Assembly: GCA_910579745.1 (NCBI GenBank)
Contig: CAJTVH010000010.1
Span: 1 to 25,176, forward strand
DNA from: an uncultured Clostridia bacterium
GTDB taxonomy: Bacteria; Bacillota; Clostridia; Lachnospirales; CAG-274
Direction of reading: 5' to 3'
DNA length: 25,176 bases
The position numbers and the translations under genes are program-made. Under the pieces are notes generated by a model. That model did no database searches. It was not told where the DNA came from and saw only the letters and a program-made list of their open reading frames with translations. How positions within the stretch are numbered: position 1 is the first letter of the stretch; the number at the start of each line of letters is the position of its first letter. Shown here one piece after another: positions 14,245 through 22,000 of this stretch.

Positions 14245-14429
14245 AATAACAAAACGAATTTCACTAAAATATAACCATGAAGATATATAAATGACTTTGC
14301 CGCTGGTTTTAAACCGGCTTTCACAAAGAAAAAGTTATGACAATTCGGTATAAATACGCATAAAATATTTTTTTACATCGTTTTATATTGTATTCTAAGA
14401 TAAATTAGTACATATATCTACATCCAAAA

Positions 14430-16202
14430 TCACTCCTCTATTCCCTGTAAAGCGTCAAATCCTTCCTGACCCGTTCTGACTTTAACAGCGTTTTCAACCC
14501 CATACACAAATATTTTTCCGTCTCCTATATTTCCTGTATAAAGGGCCTTTTTAGCCGCCTCAATAACCTTTCCCACGGGAACCGCGGAAACAACGACCTC
14601 AACCTTAATTTTAGGAAGAAGCGTAATATCCATCGGAATACCTCGATAAAACTTAGTGTTTCCCTTCTGTACACCACATCCGGAAACCCTGGTAACAGTA
14701 ATACCTGTGACCCCAACAGCGTTAAGACGTTCTTTAAGTTTTTCAAATCTTTCTTCCTTGCAAATAATCTCTACATTTGTAATTTTGCGCTCGCCATCCC
14801 TTGAGCCACCCTGTATAACCTGAACGGGAACTTCCACTTCCTCCGTGTTGTTTTCAATAACTGTATGAGTAGGCATAAAGTCAGCGTAACTAGATTCAAT
14901 CCCGTGTTCCTCAATATCAAGTCCGACAACCTCCTCATGAGGAGAAACTCTAAGTCCCACCGTATTTTTAATAATCTTAAAAACAATAATCATAGTAACG
15001 GCTACCCAAGCGATTATACAAACAACTCCAAGGAGCTGAACGCCAAAGAACTCAAAACTCCCGCCGTAAAACAAACCTGTAAAATCAGCGTTACCATCGG
15101 CCATAGGAACAGCGGCAAACAATCCTGTGAGTAAAGTACCCAAAGCGCCGTTGATACAATGAACCCCGACAGCGCCGACAGGGTCGTCGATTTTAAGGAC
15201 CTTGTCAACAAACTCTATGCCTATAACAACGGATACACCCGCTATCATACCAATAATAGCGGCTCCTGCTGGAGTAACAACGTCACAGCCCGCCGTAATA
15301 GCCACAAGCCCCGCTAGAGAGCCGTTAAGAGTCATTGACACGTCCGGCTTTCCATACTTAGCCCAAGTAAAAACCATAGTCACGACAGTGGCAGCAGCGG
15401 CGGCAAGGTTGGTTGTCATAAATACGCTTCCCGCCAAATTAGCGCTTTCTCCCGACATACTCACCGTCGAGGCGCCGTTAAACCCAAACCAGCAAAACCA
15501 AAGTATAAACACTCCCAAAGCCCCAAGGGTTAAACTATGTCCTGGTATAGCTTTCGGCTTTCCATCCTTATCATACTTTCCTATACGGGGTCCGAGTATT
15601 TTAGCTCCTACCAAAGCCGCCACCCCGCCTACCATATGTACATTGGCGGAACCGGCGAAATCATGAAATCCTAAATCACTGAGCCATCCGCCGCCCCAGC
15701 TCCAGTGTCCTGAAATTGGATAAATAACAAGGCTTATGATTAAACTGTAAATAAGATACGAACTGAACTTTGTTCTTTCCGCCATAGCTCCCGAAACAAT
15801 AGTGGCGGCTGTAGCGCAGAATACGGTTTGAAAAATAATGGTAGTAAAAGCTCCGTTTCCAACAATATCCCCTCCATCAAGCATACCGTCTAAAAAGAAA
15901 TGGAACCCTCCGAATACCGAGCTGCTGTCACCAAACATAATTCCATAGCCGATAATCCAAAAAACAACTGTGCCTACACAAAAATCCATAAGATTTTTCA
16001 TAATAATATTTCCGGCGTTTTTCGCCCTTGTAAATCCTGTCTCAACCATGGCAAAACCCGCCTGCATAAAGAAAACCAAAGCGGCTCCGATAAGCGTCCA
16101 TAAAATATCTATAGAGCCTATAGAAATTCCTCCGTCAGACACACTGTAGTTAAGAGCGTGGGCAAGCTCGTTGACATTAACGTCGGTTAAAAAAGTATAC
16201 AT
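14430..16202 (-). CDS. amt: Ammonium transporter Amt with fused C-terminal PII domain
   Basis: 590 residues, about 110-180 longer than a plain Amt. Residues about 30-415 form the eleven-helix channel. Seen: the twin-histidine pore residues His189 (NVHMVGG) and His348 (GVHCINGALG), Asp181 in DFAG, and the phenylalanine-gate region FQTVFCATAAT. After an acidic linker (about 420-470), residues 474-585 are a complete PII (GlnB/GlnK) domain: VSGCGVQKGNTKFYRG with the T-loop tyrosine Tyr519, GNIGDGKIFV (557-566) and RTGQEGFDAL at the end. Known: separate GlnK proteins plug Amt channels when nitrogen is plentiful, using the T-loop and binding ATP/ADP and 2-oxoglutarate. Here sensor and channel are one chain. 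AAAGGAGG lies before ATG 16202. It has its own promoter and a leader terminator. Confidence 0.95.
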   Translation of the reverse strand: MYTFLTDVNVNELAHALNYSVSDGGISIGSIDILWTLIGAALVFFMQAGFAMVETGFTRAKNAGNIIMKNLMDFCVGTVVFWIIGYGIMFGDSSSVFGGFHFFLDGMLDGGDIVGNGAFTTIIFQTVFCATAATIVSGAMAERTKFSSYLIYSLIISLVIYPISGHWSWGGGWLSDLGFHDFAGSANVHMVGGVAALVGAKILGPRIGKYDKDGKPKAIPGHSLTLGALGVFILWFCWFGFNGASTVSMSGESANLAGSVFMTTNLAAAAATVVTMVFTWAKYGKPDVSMTLNGSLAGLVAITAGCDVVTPAGAAIIGMIAGVSVVIGIEFVDKVLKIDDPVGAVGVHCINGALGTLLTGLFAAVPMADGNADFTGLFYGGSFEFFGVQLLGVVCIIAWVAVTMIIVFKIIKNTVGLRVSPHEEVVGLDIEEHGIESSYADFMPTHTVIENNTEEVEVPVQVIQGGSRDGERKITNVEIICKEERFEKLKERLNAVGVTGITVTRVSGCGVQKGNTKFYRGIPMDITLLPKIKVEVVVSAVPVGKVIEAAKKALYTGNIGDGKIFVYGVENAVKVRTGQEGFDALQGIEE

Positions 16203-16228
16203 AACAATTCCTCCTTTAAAATTTAAAT

Positions 16229-16294
16229 AAAAAAAGCGCCGTCGGTTAAATGTACATTCATCTATAATGTTTATACATTTAACCGGCAGCGCCT
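16229..16294 (-). terminator. Terminator-like hairpin in the amt leader (candidate attenuator)
   Basis: On the minus strand GCGCTGCCGGTTAAATGTA faces TACATTTAACCGACGGCGC, a 19-bp stem with one wobble and one mismatch, followed by seven T residues. It lies between the amt promoter and the amt ribosome binding site, so it would stop transcription unless opened. The 19-base loop can itself form a small CATT/AATG hairpin. Nitrogen genes of clostridia are often controlled by antitermination through ANTAR proteins; I do not see the required pair of hexanucleotide-loop hairpins clearly. Confidence 0.75.
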
Positions 16295-16307
16295 TTACTT
16301 GAAATCA

Positions 16308-16336
16308 AGTATAAAACTTTTCAAATCAAAAATCAA
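16308..16336 (-). promoter_or_regulatory. Sigma-A promoter of amt
   Basis: TTGATT (16336-16331 on the minus strand) and TATACT (16313-16308) are 17 bp apart. Transcription would start just before the leader hairpin, so nearly the entire leader is the terminator-like structure plus the ribosome binding site. The remaining spacer up to 16545 is AT-rich with no other feature seen. Confidence 0.65.
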
Positions 16337-16545
16337 TAGTTTTTTTACAAATAATCGAAGTTTATGCAATTTTATGAAACTAACAAAAAAACGCAAGTTA
16401 TTTTTATGTAAATTTCATAATGTTAATAATTTATTCATATTATAAAATTTAAAAATATATTATTCATTTAATTAAAGTTTAACACAAAAAAAACCGATTA
16501 ATTTAAAAATCATCTTTAACTCTATTAAATCAACATTTTTTAAGT

Positions 16546-18093
16546 CTACTCACCGCTATCTTTTTTATTTGAAATCTGTAAATTCTCATAATCCGAAATA
16601 GGCATAGGCATAGCGTAAAAATATCCTTGCGCAATATCACATCCATTTTCCTGCAAAAGTTCCGCTTGCTCGACAGTCTCCACACCCTCCGCCACGGTCT
16701 CCATTCCAAGCTTTGAGGCCATGTCAATAATGCTTTCGATAATGTCCTGGCCTCTTTTGGAATTAGATGTTTCCTCAAAAAATCCTTTATCAATTTTAAG
16801 AACGTCAACGTCAAGATTTTTAAGCATATTAAGTGAGGAATACCCTGACCCAAAATCGTCCATAGAAATTTTAAATCCAATATCATGCAGCCTTTTGAGT
16901 ACCTCTGATATAACATCCATACTTTCAAAAGCTATTGTTTCCGTAATCTCAAGCTCAATAAGCTCCGCCGGAAGAGAGTATTTATCCAAAATTTCTTTAA
17001 GATTCTCCACATAGTCTCTTTTAAATAAGTGCATCCTGGACTGATTAACCGAAATCCTGACAGGGTTCACTCCCATATCAAGCCACTTTCTTTGCATTTT
17101 ACACACTGTCTCAAAAACAAACATATCAAGATCTACAATAAAACCATTTTTCTCAAAAACAGGAACAAACTTATCAGGAGTTAAAAACCCCTTAGAATGA
17201 TGATTCCAACGTACTAAAGCCTCTCCTCCCGATAAAGTATGGTCTTTAATATCATACTTCGGTTGAATGTAAACGACAAATTCGTTGTTTTTTATAGCGT
17301 ATTCCACATCGCTGTCAGATATAAGCTGATTCCTTGTCTCCTCATCATAAAAAGCACAGTAATTCATATACTTGCCCAAAATTTGAGACAAAGCGAATTT
17401 AGCCCTTCCAATAACGTTTGATATATTAAATTCTGTTTCCTTTAAATTATTAAAAATATCTGTGTCATTAATAATATAAATTCCACAGCACGATGTAACC
17501 GAACACTTAGAAATTTCCGTGTCTGTTCTTCTATATTCGGAAATATCGTCCATAAGCATCTCAAGGCGAGTTTTGACTCCATCGTTATCATCATATTTTA
17601 TAAGCAGATTAAACCGCCCAGCTCCCGCCCTGGAAACAATTTCACCCTCAAAAATATTCGCCTTTAAAATATCCGCTATGTACTTTAAAATAGCGTCACC
17701 CTCATCTAACCCAAAATGTTCGTTTATAACCTCAAAGTTGTTGACCTCAAGTACCACAACAGCGTATTTTCCCTTGTTCTTTGTTAAAACGCCGGCTGTT
17801 TCCAAAATAAATTTATTTTTATTTCCAAGTCCCGTAACTTTATCTATATAAGCCATCTCGTAAATATGTTTCTTGTCACTTCTTTTTATAGCGATTAAAT
17901 TCATAAAAAGCATAACAATAACACTTATAAAAAAACCCAAAAAAAATGACAGTATATTGACAGAAATATTTTCATTTATAAAAACTTTTTCTCTTCCCTC
18001 AATTACGCATACAATAAAATTTGTGACGAAAAAAAATACTATCCATACCGCCAAAGCCACAGATCCCTTAAAAAATAAGCTTCTCTTTTTCAT
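16546..18093 (-). CDS. Membrane-bound EAL-domain cyclic-di-GMP phosphodiesterase with degenerate GGDEF domain
   Basis: 515 residues. Two N-terminal membrane segments (about 12-31 and 46-68) lead into a GGDEF-fold domain (about 80-250) and an EAL domain (about 260-503). Seen: the GGDEF signature is replaced by RAGAGRF (155-161), so cyclase activity is very unlikely. The EAL catalytic set is intact: EAL 291-293 in GGEALVRWNH, Asn350 in SVNQS, Glu385 in EITET, DDFG (412-415), Lys433 in KIDKGF, and Glu472 in AEGVET. Known: such proteins hydrolyse c-di-GMP to pGpG, and the degenerate GGDEF part may bind GTP as a regulator. The start ATG 18093 has AGAGGTG six bases before it. It stands next to amt in the same direction, but amt's own promoter argues against a shared transcript. 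Confidence 0.93.
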   Translation of the reverse strand: MKKRSLFFKGSVALAVWIVFFFVTNFIVCVIEGREKVFINENISVNILSFFLGFFISVIVMLFMNLIAIKRSDKKHIYEMAYIDKVTGLGNKNKFILETAGVLTKNKGKYAVVVLEVNNFEVINEHFGLDEGDAILKYIADILKANIFEGEIVSRAGAGRFNLLIKYDDNDGVKTRLEMLMDDISEYRRTDTEISKCSVTSCCGIYIINDTDIFNNLKETEFNISNVIGRAKFALSQILGKYMNYCAFYDEETRNQLISDSDVEYAIKNNEFVVYIQPKYDIKDHTLSGGEALVRWNHHSKGFLTPDKFVPVFEKNGFIVDLDMFVFETVCKMQRKWLDMGVNPVRISVNQSRMHLFKRDYVENLKEILDKYSLPAELIELEITETIAFESMDVISEVLKRLHDIGFKISMDDFGSGYSSLNMLKNLDVDVLKIDKGFFEETSNSKRGQDIIESIIDMASKLGMETVAEGVETVEQAELLQENGCDIAQGYFYAMPMPISDYENLQISNKKDSGE

Positions 18094-18220
18094 AAAATCA
18101 CCTCTTTTTATAATTAATTATAAATCATAGAAAAATCATTGTCAATTATAAAAAAGAGGGCTGTTCCTAAATTAAATCATTATAATAACTCTTTTAAACA
18201 CAAAATTTTTCACCCTGCAC

Positions 18221-18270
18221 TTATGCGTAAAAAAAGGACGCTTAAAACAAGCGCCCTTCTTTACGCATAA
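18221..18270 (-). terminator. Terminator after the CE12-like esterase gene
   Basis: On the minus strand AAGGGCGCTT and AAGCGTCCTT form a stem around a GTTTT loop, followed by seven T residues; an outer TTATGCGTAAA/TTTACGCATAA pairing extends it. It lies 44 bp after the esterase stop and has some symmetry, so it may also work weakly on the other strand. Confidence 0.8.
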
Positions 18271-18313
18271 ATATTAATTTAGTCTAACATTTTTAATTTT
18301 ATAACTTTGCCAA

Positions 18314-21304
18314 TTACTCCGCTTTAGCGAGTTTAATATTATCAAAATAAATATTTCCCGCCGCTGTTTTTACAAGTCTTACCTGAGCGAGAGAAGGAGT
18401 TTTGTCAGCCACAAAATTTGATGTTACAGTACCTATAGGAGTAGCGGTTGCCCAATCTGTATTCGGTGCCCATGAATCCCCATGAGCGTAAATTTTAGTT
18501 ACGGCTGTTTTAGCGTCTAAATCTAAATCTATAACCATGTGATACCATTTACTTTCCGCTATTTCACCTACGGCCTTTTCATCTGTGGCGTTATAGCTGG
18601 GTGTATCAGCCTCCACTACATAAGCTGTTTTCCCAACATTTGTCAATTGATAAAAGATACCAGTTCCCACTAAATTACTTTCAGTAATATATCCAGCTGC
18701 TTTTTCGTCGTTTGTGAAGCTATCCGCACTGGCTGTATCCTTTTCTCCAAGTGTACTCTTTAAATTCTCAAAATAAATTCTGAAAGTTCTTCCAGCACTG
18801 TTTGTATCAGCGTAATTCGATAAGAAATCCACACTAAACTGATATTTTCCGCTTGTCGCCGGAGTATCAAACTGTTTTAAAACGGCCTTGTCTCCAATAT
18901 GAATTTTAGCAGTATTGTTTCCATTTACATCTTCGTCATGTTTCATATTTATTACAGCCTTGCCCTGATTTTGCACAAGACCGTATCCGTCAAAGCTGTC
19001 AACATCATTAATGCTTACCTCGGCGGAAATAGGAGGATCGCTCTCTGTTGTTGCCTCAGATGAGCTTTCATCTGTTGTCGCTTCAGATGAACTTTCATCT
19101 GTTGTTTCATCGCCTGGGTTCTCTGAGCTTGTTTTAAAGTAAGCTTTTAAACCGGAGTTTGTCTTGCCAACTTCTTCAATTACAATGCCCGCCACAAGTT
19201 TAGCGCCCTCTCTGCTTAAATGAGTACCGTCTTTGAAAGGTCCCTCAAGAAGTTTTGTCGCGTCCGCAGGATCAGAAGAATATTTTTTAACAGTCCATAC
19301 TCCGTCTGAACCTTTATTATAATTAGACGTGTTATGCGCCATAAGATCATTAATACTGTCGCCGTGGGCTTTTCCGTAAGCGTTAAACGCCGTTACTGAA
19401 AGCTCATCAAGAGTAATAACAGGAACATCTTTGCCTGTCTGCTCCTTAGCGTAAGCGGCAACATCTTTAATACCCTGAACATAGTTCATTGTTTTTTCTT
19501 TCATGCCTTGTGTATTTTTCCATACCGCGGCTGTATGTCCGCTGTTTGAAGCTGTAGAGTAATTTGTTCTTAAAGTAGCTTCCTTATTTTTATTATCTAC
19601 CTCATAACCTTTAACTTCTGTCGCTCCGCCCGCTCTCGCTACAGGAGTTACTAAAATAGGATTAGCTCCTTTGTCAAGAGCGAATTTTACATAATCTTTG
19701 TATAAAATCGCCTCGAAAGAAGGAAGTTTTCCGTCCACAATACAGCTGTTAGGAACTACAGGAAGTCCGTCTACGGCTACATATCCGTCTCCCGCTGCGG
19801 CTTCTTTCCAGCCCTCAAGATTAGCCGCTGTTGAGATACCGCCGTCAGCGTCTGATTTACCATAGCTTCCGTTAATAGAGTTATCGGCTTTCAAAGGCTC
19901 TTTCTCGTCATTGTGACCAAACTGAATTAAAACATAATCGCCCTCTTTAACTCCGTTTGTAGCGTTGGTAAATTGTTTATACTCATCTTTAGTTCTGAAG
20001 TCTCTTGTACTTCTTCCGCTTAAAGCGATATTTTTAATATTTATTTTGCTTGTGTCAATATATTGATCAAGCGCCATTCCCCAGCCGTTTCTCCAGTTTA
20101 ATGACTCAACGTTCTCAGCTGTGTAATTACATACTGTTGAATCTCCTAAAACCCAAAGAGTAGGAGTTCCGCTTGGATTTACCGGTGTTTCCCCGGTAGT
20201 TTCCTCGCCTGGTTTCTCTGTTGTTTCCTCAGTGGCCGGAGGATTTGGTTTTCCAGGGTTATAATCCGTTCTTGTGAATTTAAAATTCTCGTCTTTAACT
20301 TTAGCCACAATCTGAGCGGCGTCCTCCGCCGTGATTCTCTTATCTCCAGAAACCTCGCCGGCGTCAAGCATAGCTTGTGTGCCTGTAAATGTGCTTCTGT
20401 CTTTAACATACTCTAAAACCTGAACAGCGTCGTTTATTACTACCGCTTCCCCGCCTGTAAAAGCACCGAGAGGCAAATTCGACACGGCTGGGGCTTCTGT
20501 TGTTTCCTCGCCGGGATTCTCTGTTTTATCTGTTGTCTCCTCAGCGGGAGGCTCTGTATTTCCTGTCGACTCCTCAGCGGGAGGCTCTGTATTCCCTGTC
20601 GACTCCTCAACGGGAGGCTCAACAACTCCTCCGTCAGGAATATAATCAATGTCAAAAATCTTAATCTTTGAACCGCCTACGGCAAAGAAATAAGTATATC
20701 CCAATTCATCGACCTTTATTTTTACATCGCTGTTGCCGCCCTTGTAATTCTCAGCGTTTTGAGTTACTTCCAAAACACCTGGGTCGCTGTTTGTGTTCCC
20801 GTCAAACGCTCCTGAAATAAAATAACCTACAACATCATCAGCCGTTGGGCTTATCTCCGCTAAAGCCGCCGGCACTTTTCCTGTCTCTAATTTGTTTACG
20901 CCAAACGCTTTCTCATTAGCAGGATCTGTAGTGGCGTTGCTGATATTCATAGTAAGAGTTCCTGTTTGTGACGGAACAAAAGAACAAAAACTTCCTTTGT
21001 CAAACTGATAAAGAAGTCCCGACTCTTTTCTTACCTTTCCACTGTTTGTACCTTGAATACTTCCATCCTTAGCGTCAATTTTTACCGTGCCAGCGCCGGT
21101 TCCGCCAGCGTCACGATAAGTAACAACTCCTCCTGAAAGCTGCATAGTAGCTATAGAGCCGTCCTCTGAAATAACCCAGTCGCTTCCATTTTTAGCGAAA
21201 ACATTTGAAATCGGCATACAGCCTATAATCATAGCCACAGTAATCATTAAGGAAAGAATTTTTTGATATAAACCGCTTCTATGATTTCTTTTTGTTGCGT
21301 TCAT
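18314..21304 (-). CDS. Secreted CE12-like rhamnogalacturonan acetylesterase (SGNH hydrolase), multidomain
   Basis: 996 residues. Seen: a signal peptide (about 1-37, cleavage after NVFA); an N-terminal beta-rich domain (about 40-223); a Thr/Pro/Glu linker with three EPPAEES/T repeats (229-272); a dockerin-like segment (about 285-340) whose second half reads GEVSGDKRITAEDAAQIV; another linker; the SGNH domain (about 381-720) with GDST (Ser389), Gly430, GHND (463-466) and DGTHLS (Asp692, His695); a Ser/Thr/Glu linker; and a C-terminal jelly-roll-like domain (about 760-996) ending YFDNIKLAKAE. Known: CE12 enzymes remove acetyl groups from pectin so lyases can act. It is divergent from a pectate lyase gene. 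AAAAGGAGGATAAAAA precedes ATG 21304. The exact substrate is inferred from family and context. Confidence 0.85.
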   Translation of the reverse strand: MNATKRNHRSGLYQKILSLMITVAMIIGCMPISNVFAKNGSDWVISEDGSIATMQLSGGVVTYRDAGGTGAGTVKIDAKDGSIQGTNSGKVRKESGLLYQFDKGSFCSFVPSQTGTLTMNISNATTDPANEKAFGVNKLETGKVPAALAEISPTADDVVGYFISGAFDGNTNSDPGVLEVTQNAENYKGGNSDVKIKVDELGYTYFFAVGGSKIKIFDIDYIPDGGVVEPPVEESTGNTEPPAEESTGNTEPPAEETTDKTENPGEETTEAPAVSNLPLGAFTGGEAVVINDAVQVLEYVKDRSTFTGTQAMLDAGEVSGDKRITAEDAAQIVAKVKDENFKFTRTDYNPGKPNPPATEETTEKPGEETTGETPVNPSGTPTLWVLGDSTVCNYTAENVESLNWRNGWGMALDQYIDTSKINIKNIALSGRSTRDFRTKDEYKQFTNATNGVKEGDYVLIQFGHNDEKEPLKADNSINGSYGKSDADGGISTAANLEGWKEAAAGDGYVAVDGLPVVPNSCIVDGKLPSFEAILYKDYVKFALDKGANPILVTPVARAGGATEVKGYEVDNKNKEATLRTNYSTASNSGHTAAVWKNTQGMKEKTMNYVQGIKDVAAYAKEQTGKDVPVITLDELSVTAFNAYGKAHGDSINDLMAHNTSNYNKGSDGVWTVKKYSSDPADATKLLEGPFKDGTHLSREGAKLVAGIVIEEVGKTNSGLKAYFKTSSENPGDETTDESSSEATTDESSSEATTESDPPISAEVSINDVDSFDGYGLVQNQGKAVINMKHDEDVNGNNTAKIHIGDKAVLKQFDTPATSGKYQFSVDFLSNYADTNSAGRTFRIYFENLKSTLGEKDTASADSFTNDEKAAGYITESNLVGTGIFYQLTNVGKTAYVVEADTPSYNATDEKAVGEIAESKWYHMVIDLDLDAKTAVTKIYAHGDSWAPNTDWATATPIGTVTSNFVADKTPSLAQVRLVKTAAGNIYFDNIKLAKAE
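19044..19106. repeat. 27-bp tandem repeat in the esterase C-terminal linker
   Basis: Two 27-bp units (19044-19070 and 19071-19097) plus the start of a third encode repeated TTDESSSEA. The repeat is in frame, so copy number can change linker length without breaking the gene. Confidence 0.75.
20538..20620. repeat. 33-bp tandem repeat in the esterase N-terminal linker
   Basis: Two nearly identical 33-bp units (20538-20570 and 20571-20603) and half of a third encode an 11-residue unit of the type EPPAEESTGNT. They contain GTCGAC and alter linker length in steps of eleven residues if recombined. Confidence 0.8.
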
Positions 21305-21404
21305 TTTTTATCCTCCTTTTTTTTAAAATATTTTTTTAAACCATAGTAAGACCATTTATTTCTCAATATCCCATTTTTATCTTGTCCGATTATGTAAAAC
21401 GAAA

Positions 21405-21417
21405 TCGCTTAAAGCGA
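21405..21417. promoter_or_regulatory. Palindrome TCGCTTAAAGCGA, possible operator
   Basis: Six-base arms TCGCTT and AAGCGA flank one A, with GAAATC direct repeats around it. It lies about 45 bp downstream of the predicted esterase transcription start. A LacI-type or similar repressor site is possible; it is not a standard CcpA cre site. The same palindrome is not seen near the pectate lyase promoter. Confidence 0.35.
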
Positions 21418-21466
21418 AATCAAAAACCAACAGAATAAAAGAAAACATAAACAATCTACTATTTGT

Positions 21467-21495
21467 AGTATAACAAATCACATTCTTTTTGTCAA
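21467..21495 (-). promoter_or_regulatory. Sigma-A promoter of the CE12-like esterase gene
   Basis: TTGACA (21495-21490) and TATACT (21472-21467) on the minus strand are separated by 17 bp, nearly perfect. A CTAC/GTAG inverted repeat (21457-21469) overlaps the likely start site. The predicted leader is about 155 nt long. Confidence 0.75.
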
Positions 21496-21809
21496 CGCTA
21501 ATAAGATTAAAAATAAAAAATATCCAATAATTTCATTATTTTGCCTTTAAAACCATCTCCTGTTTTTATAAAACATTTTCTCTTAAACGTATGACGAATT
21601 TTCCCTGTAAATGTAAATATAAAACGCGCGAAATATGTAAAAACTTTTTAACTCGCCTCGAAATTTCTCATTTTTATAGGTCTTGGCCCCTCTTTATTTT
21701 TAAAAAACACTCTGTTTGTGCAATATGCTTTATCTCTCCTTTAATCATTATAAAATTTTATTAACTTTATGTATAAAACAATGATTTTAAAATTTTTTAA
21801 AATATTTTC

Positions 21810-21838
21810 TTGCAAATAATTTATAAAAATGGTATACT
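21810..21838 (+). promoter_or_regulatory. Sigma-A promoter of the pectate lyase gene
   Basis: TTGCAA (21810-21815) and TATACT (21833-21838) are 17 bp apart. Together with the esterase promoter on the other strand this defines a divergent regulatory region; between the two promoters (21496-21809) I see only AT-rich sequence with no gene. Confidence 0.7.
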
Positions 21839-21854
21839 ATTTTTATAATCAGAT

Positions 21855-21972
21855 GTACATACAACTGGCTTTTTATGTACTGTCAACTTATTTTTTATTA
21901 ATTTTGAGTTTTTTGCTTCCTTATGGTTTTTTACAAGGAAGCGGGAAGATTGGGGCGTCATCCCCGAAATCT
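21855..21972 (+). promoter_or_regulatory. Structured 5' leader of the pectate lyase mRNA
   Basis: Three hairpins lie in series in the leader of about 155 nt: GTACAT/ATGTAC (21855-21880), GCTTCCTT/AAGGAAGC (21915-21942) and AGATT-GGGG/CCCC-AATCT around CGTCAT (21947-21972). None has a T-run, so they are not terminators. The first AAGGAAG is buried in a stem, while the real AGGAG site (21988-21992) lies free after the third hairpin. I do not recognise a known riboswitch. mRNA stabilisation or protein binding are possible roles. Confidence 0.5.
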
Positions 21973-22000
21973 TAAATAATTTTGAAAAGGAGACCAGTCT

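Noticed and set aside
14133..14324. 63-codon open frame on the minus strand
   Set aside because: It runs straight through the perfect palindrome, so its sequence is explained by the repeat.
16229..16294. Classic ANTAR antitermination target
   Set aside because: Only one large hairpin is clear; the paired hexanucleotide loops with A1 and G4 are not convincingly present.
16546..18093. Active diguanylate cyclase
   Set aside because: The GGDEF signature is RAGAGRF, lacking the residues needed for catalysis.
21855..21972. c-di-GMP or other known riboswitch in the pectate lyase leader
   Set aside because: The conserved core sequences of c-di-GMP-I, c-di-GMP-II and preQ1 classes are not seen.
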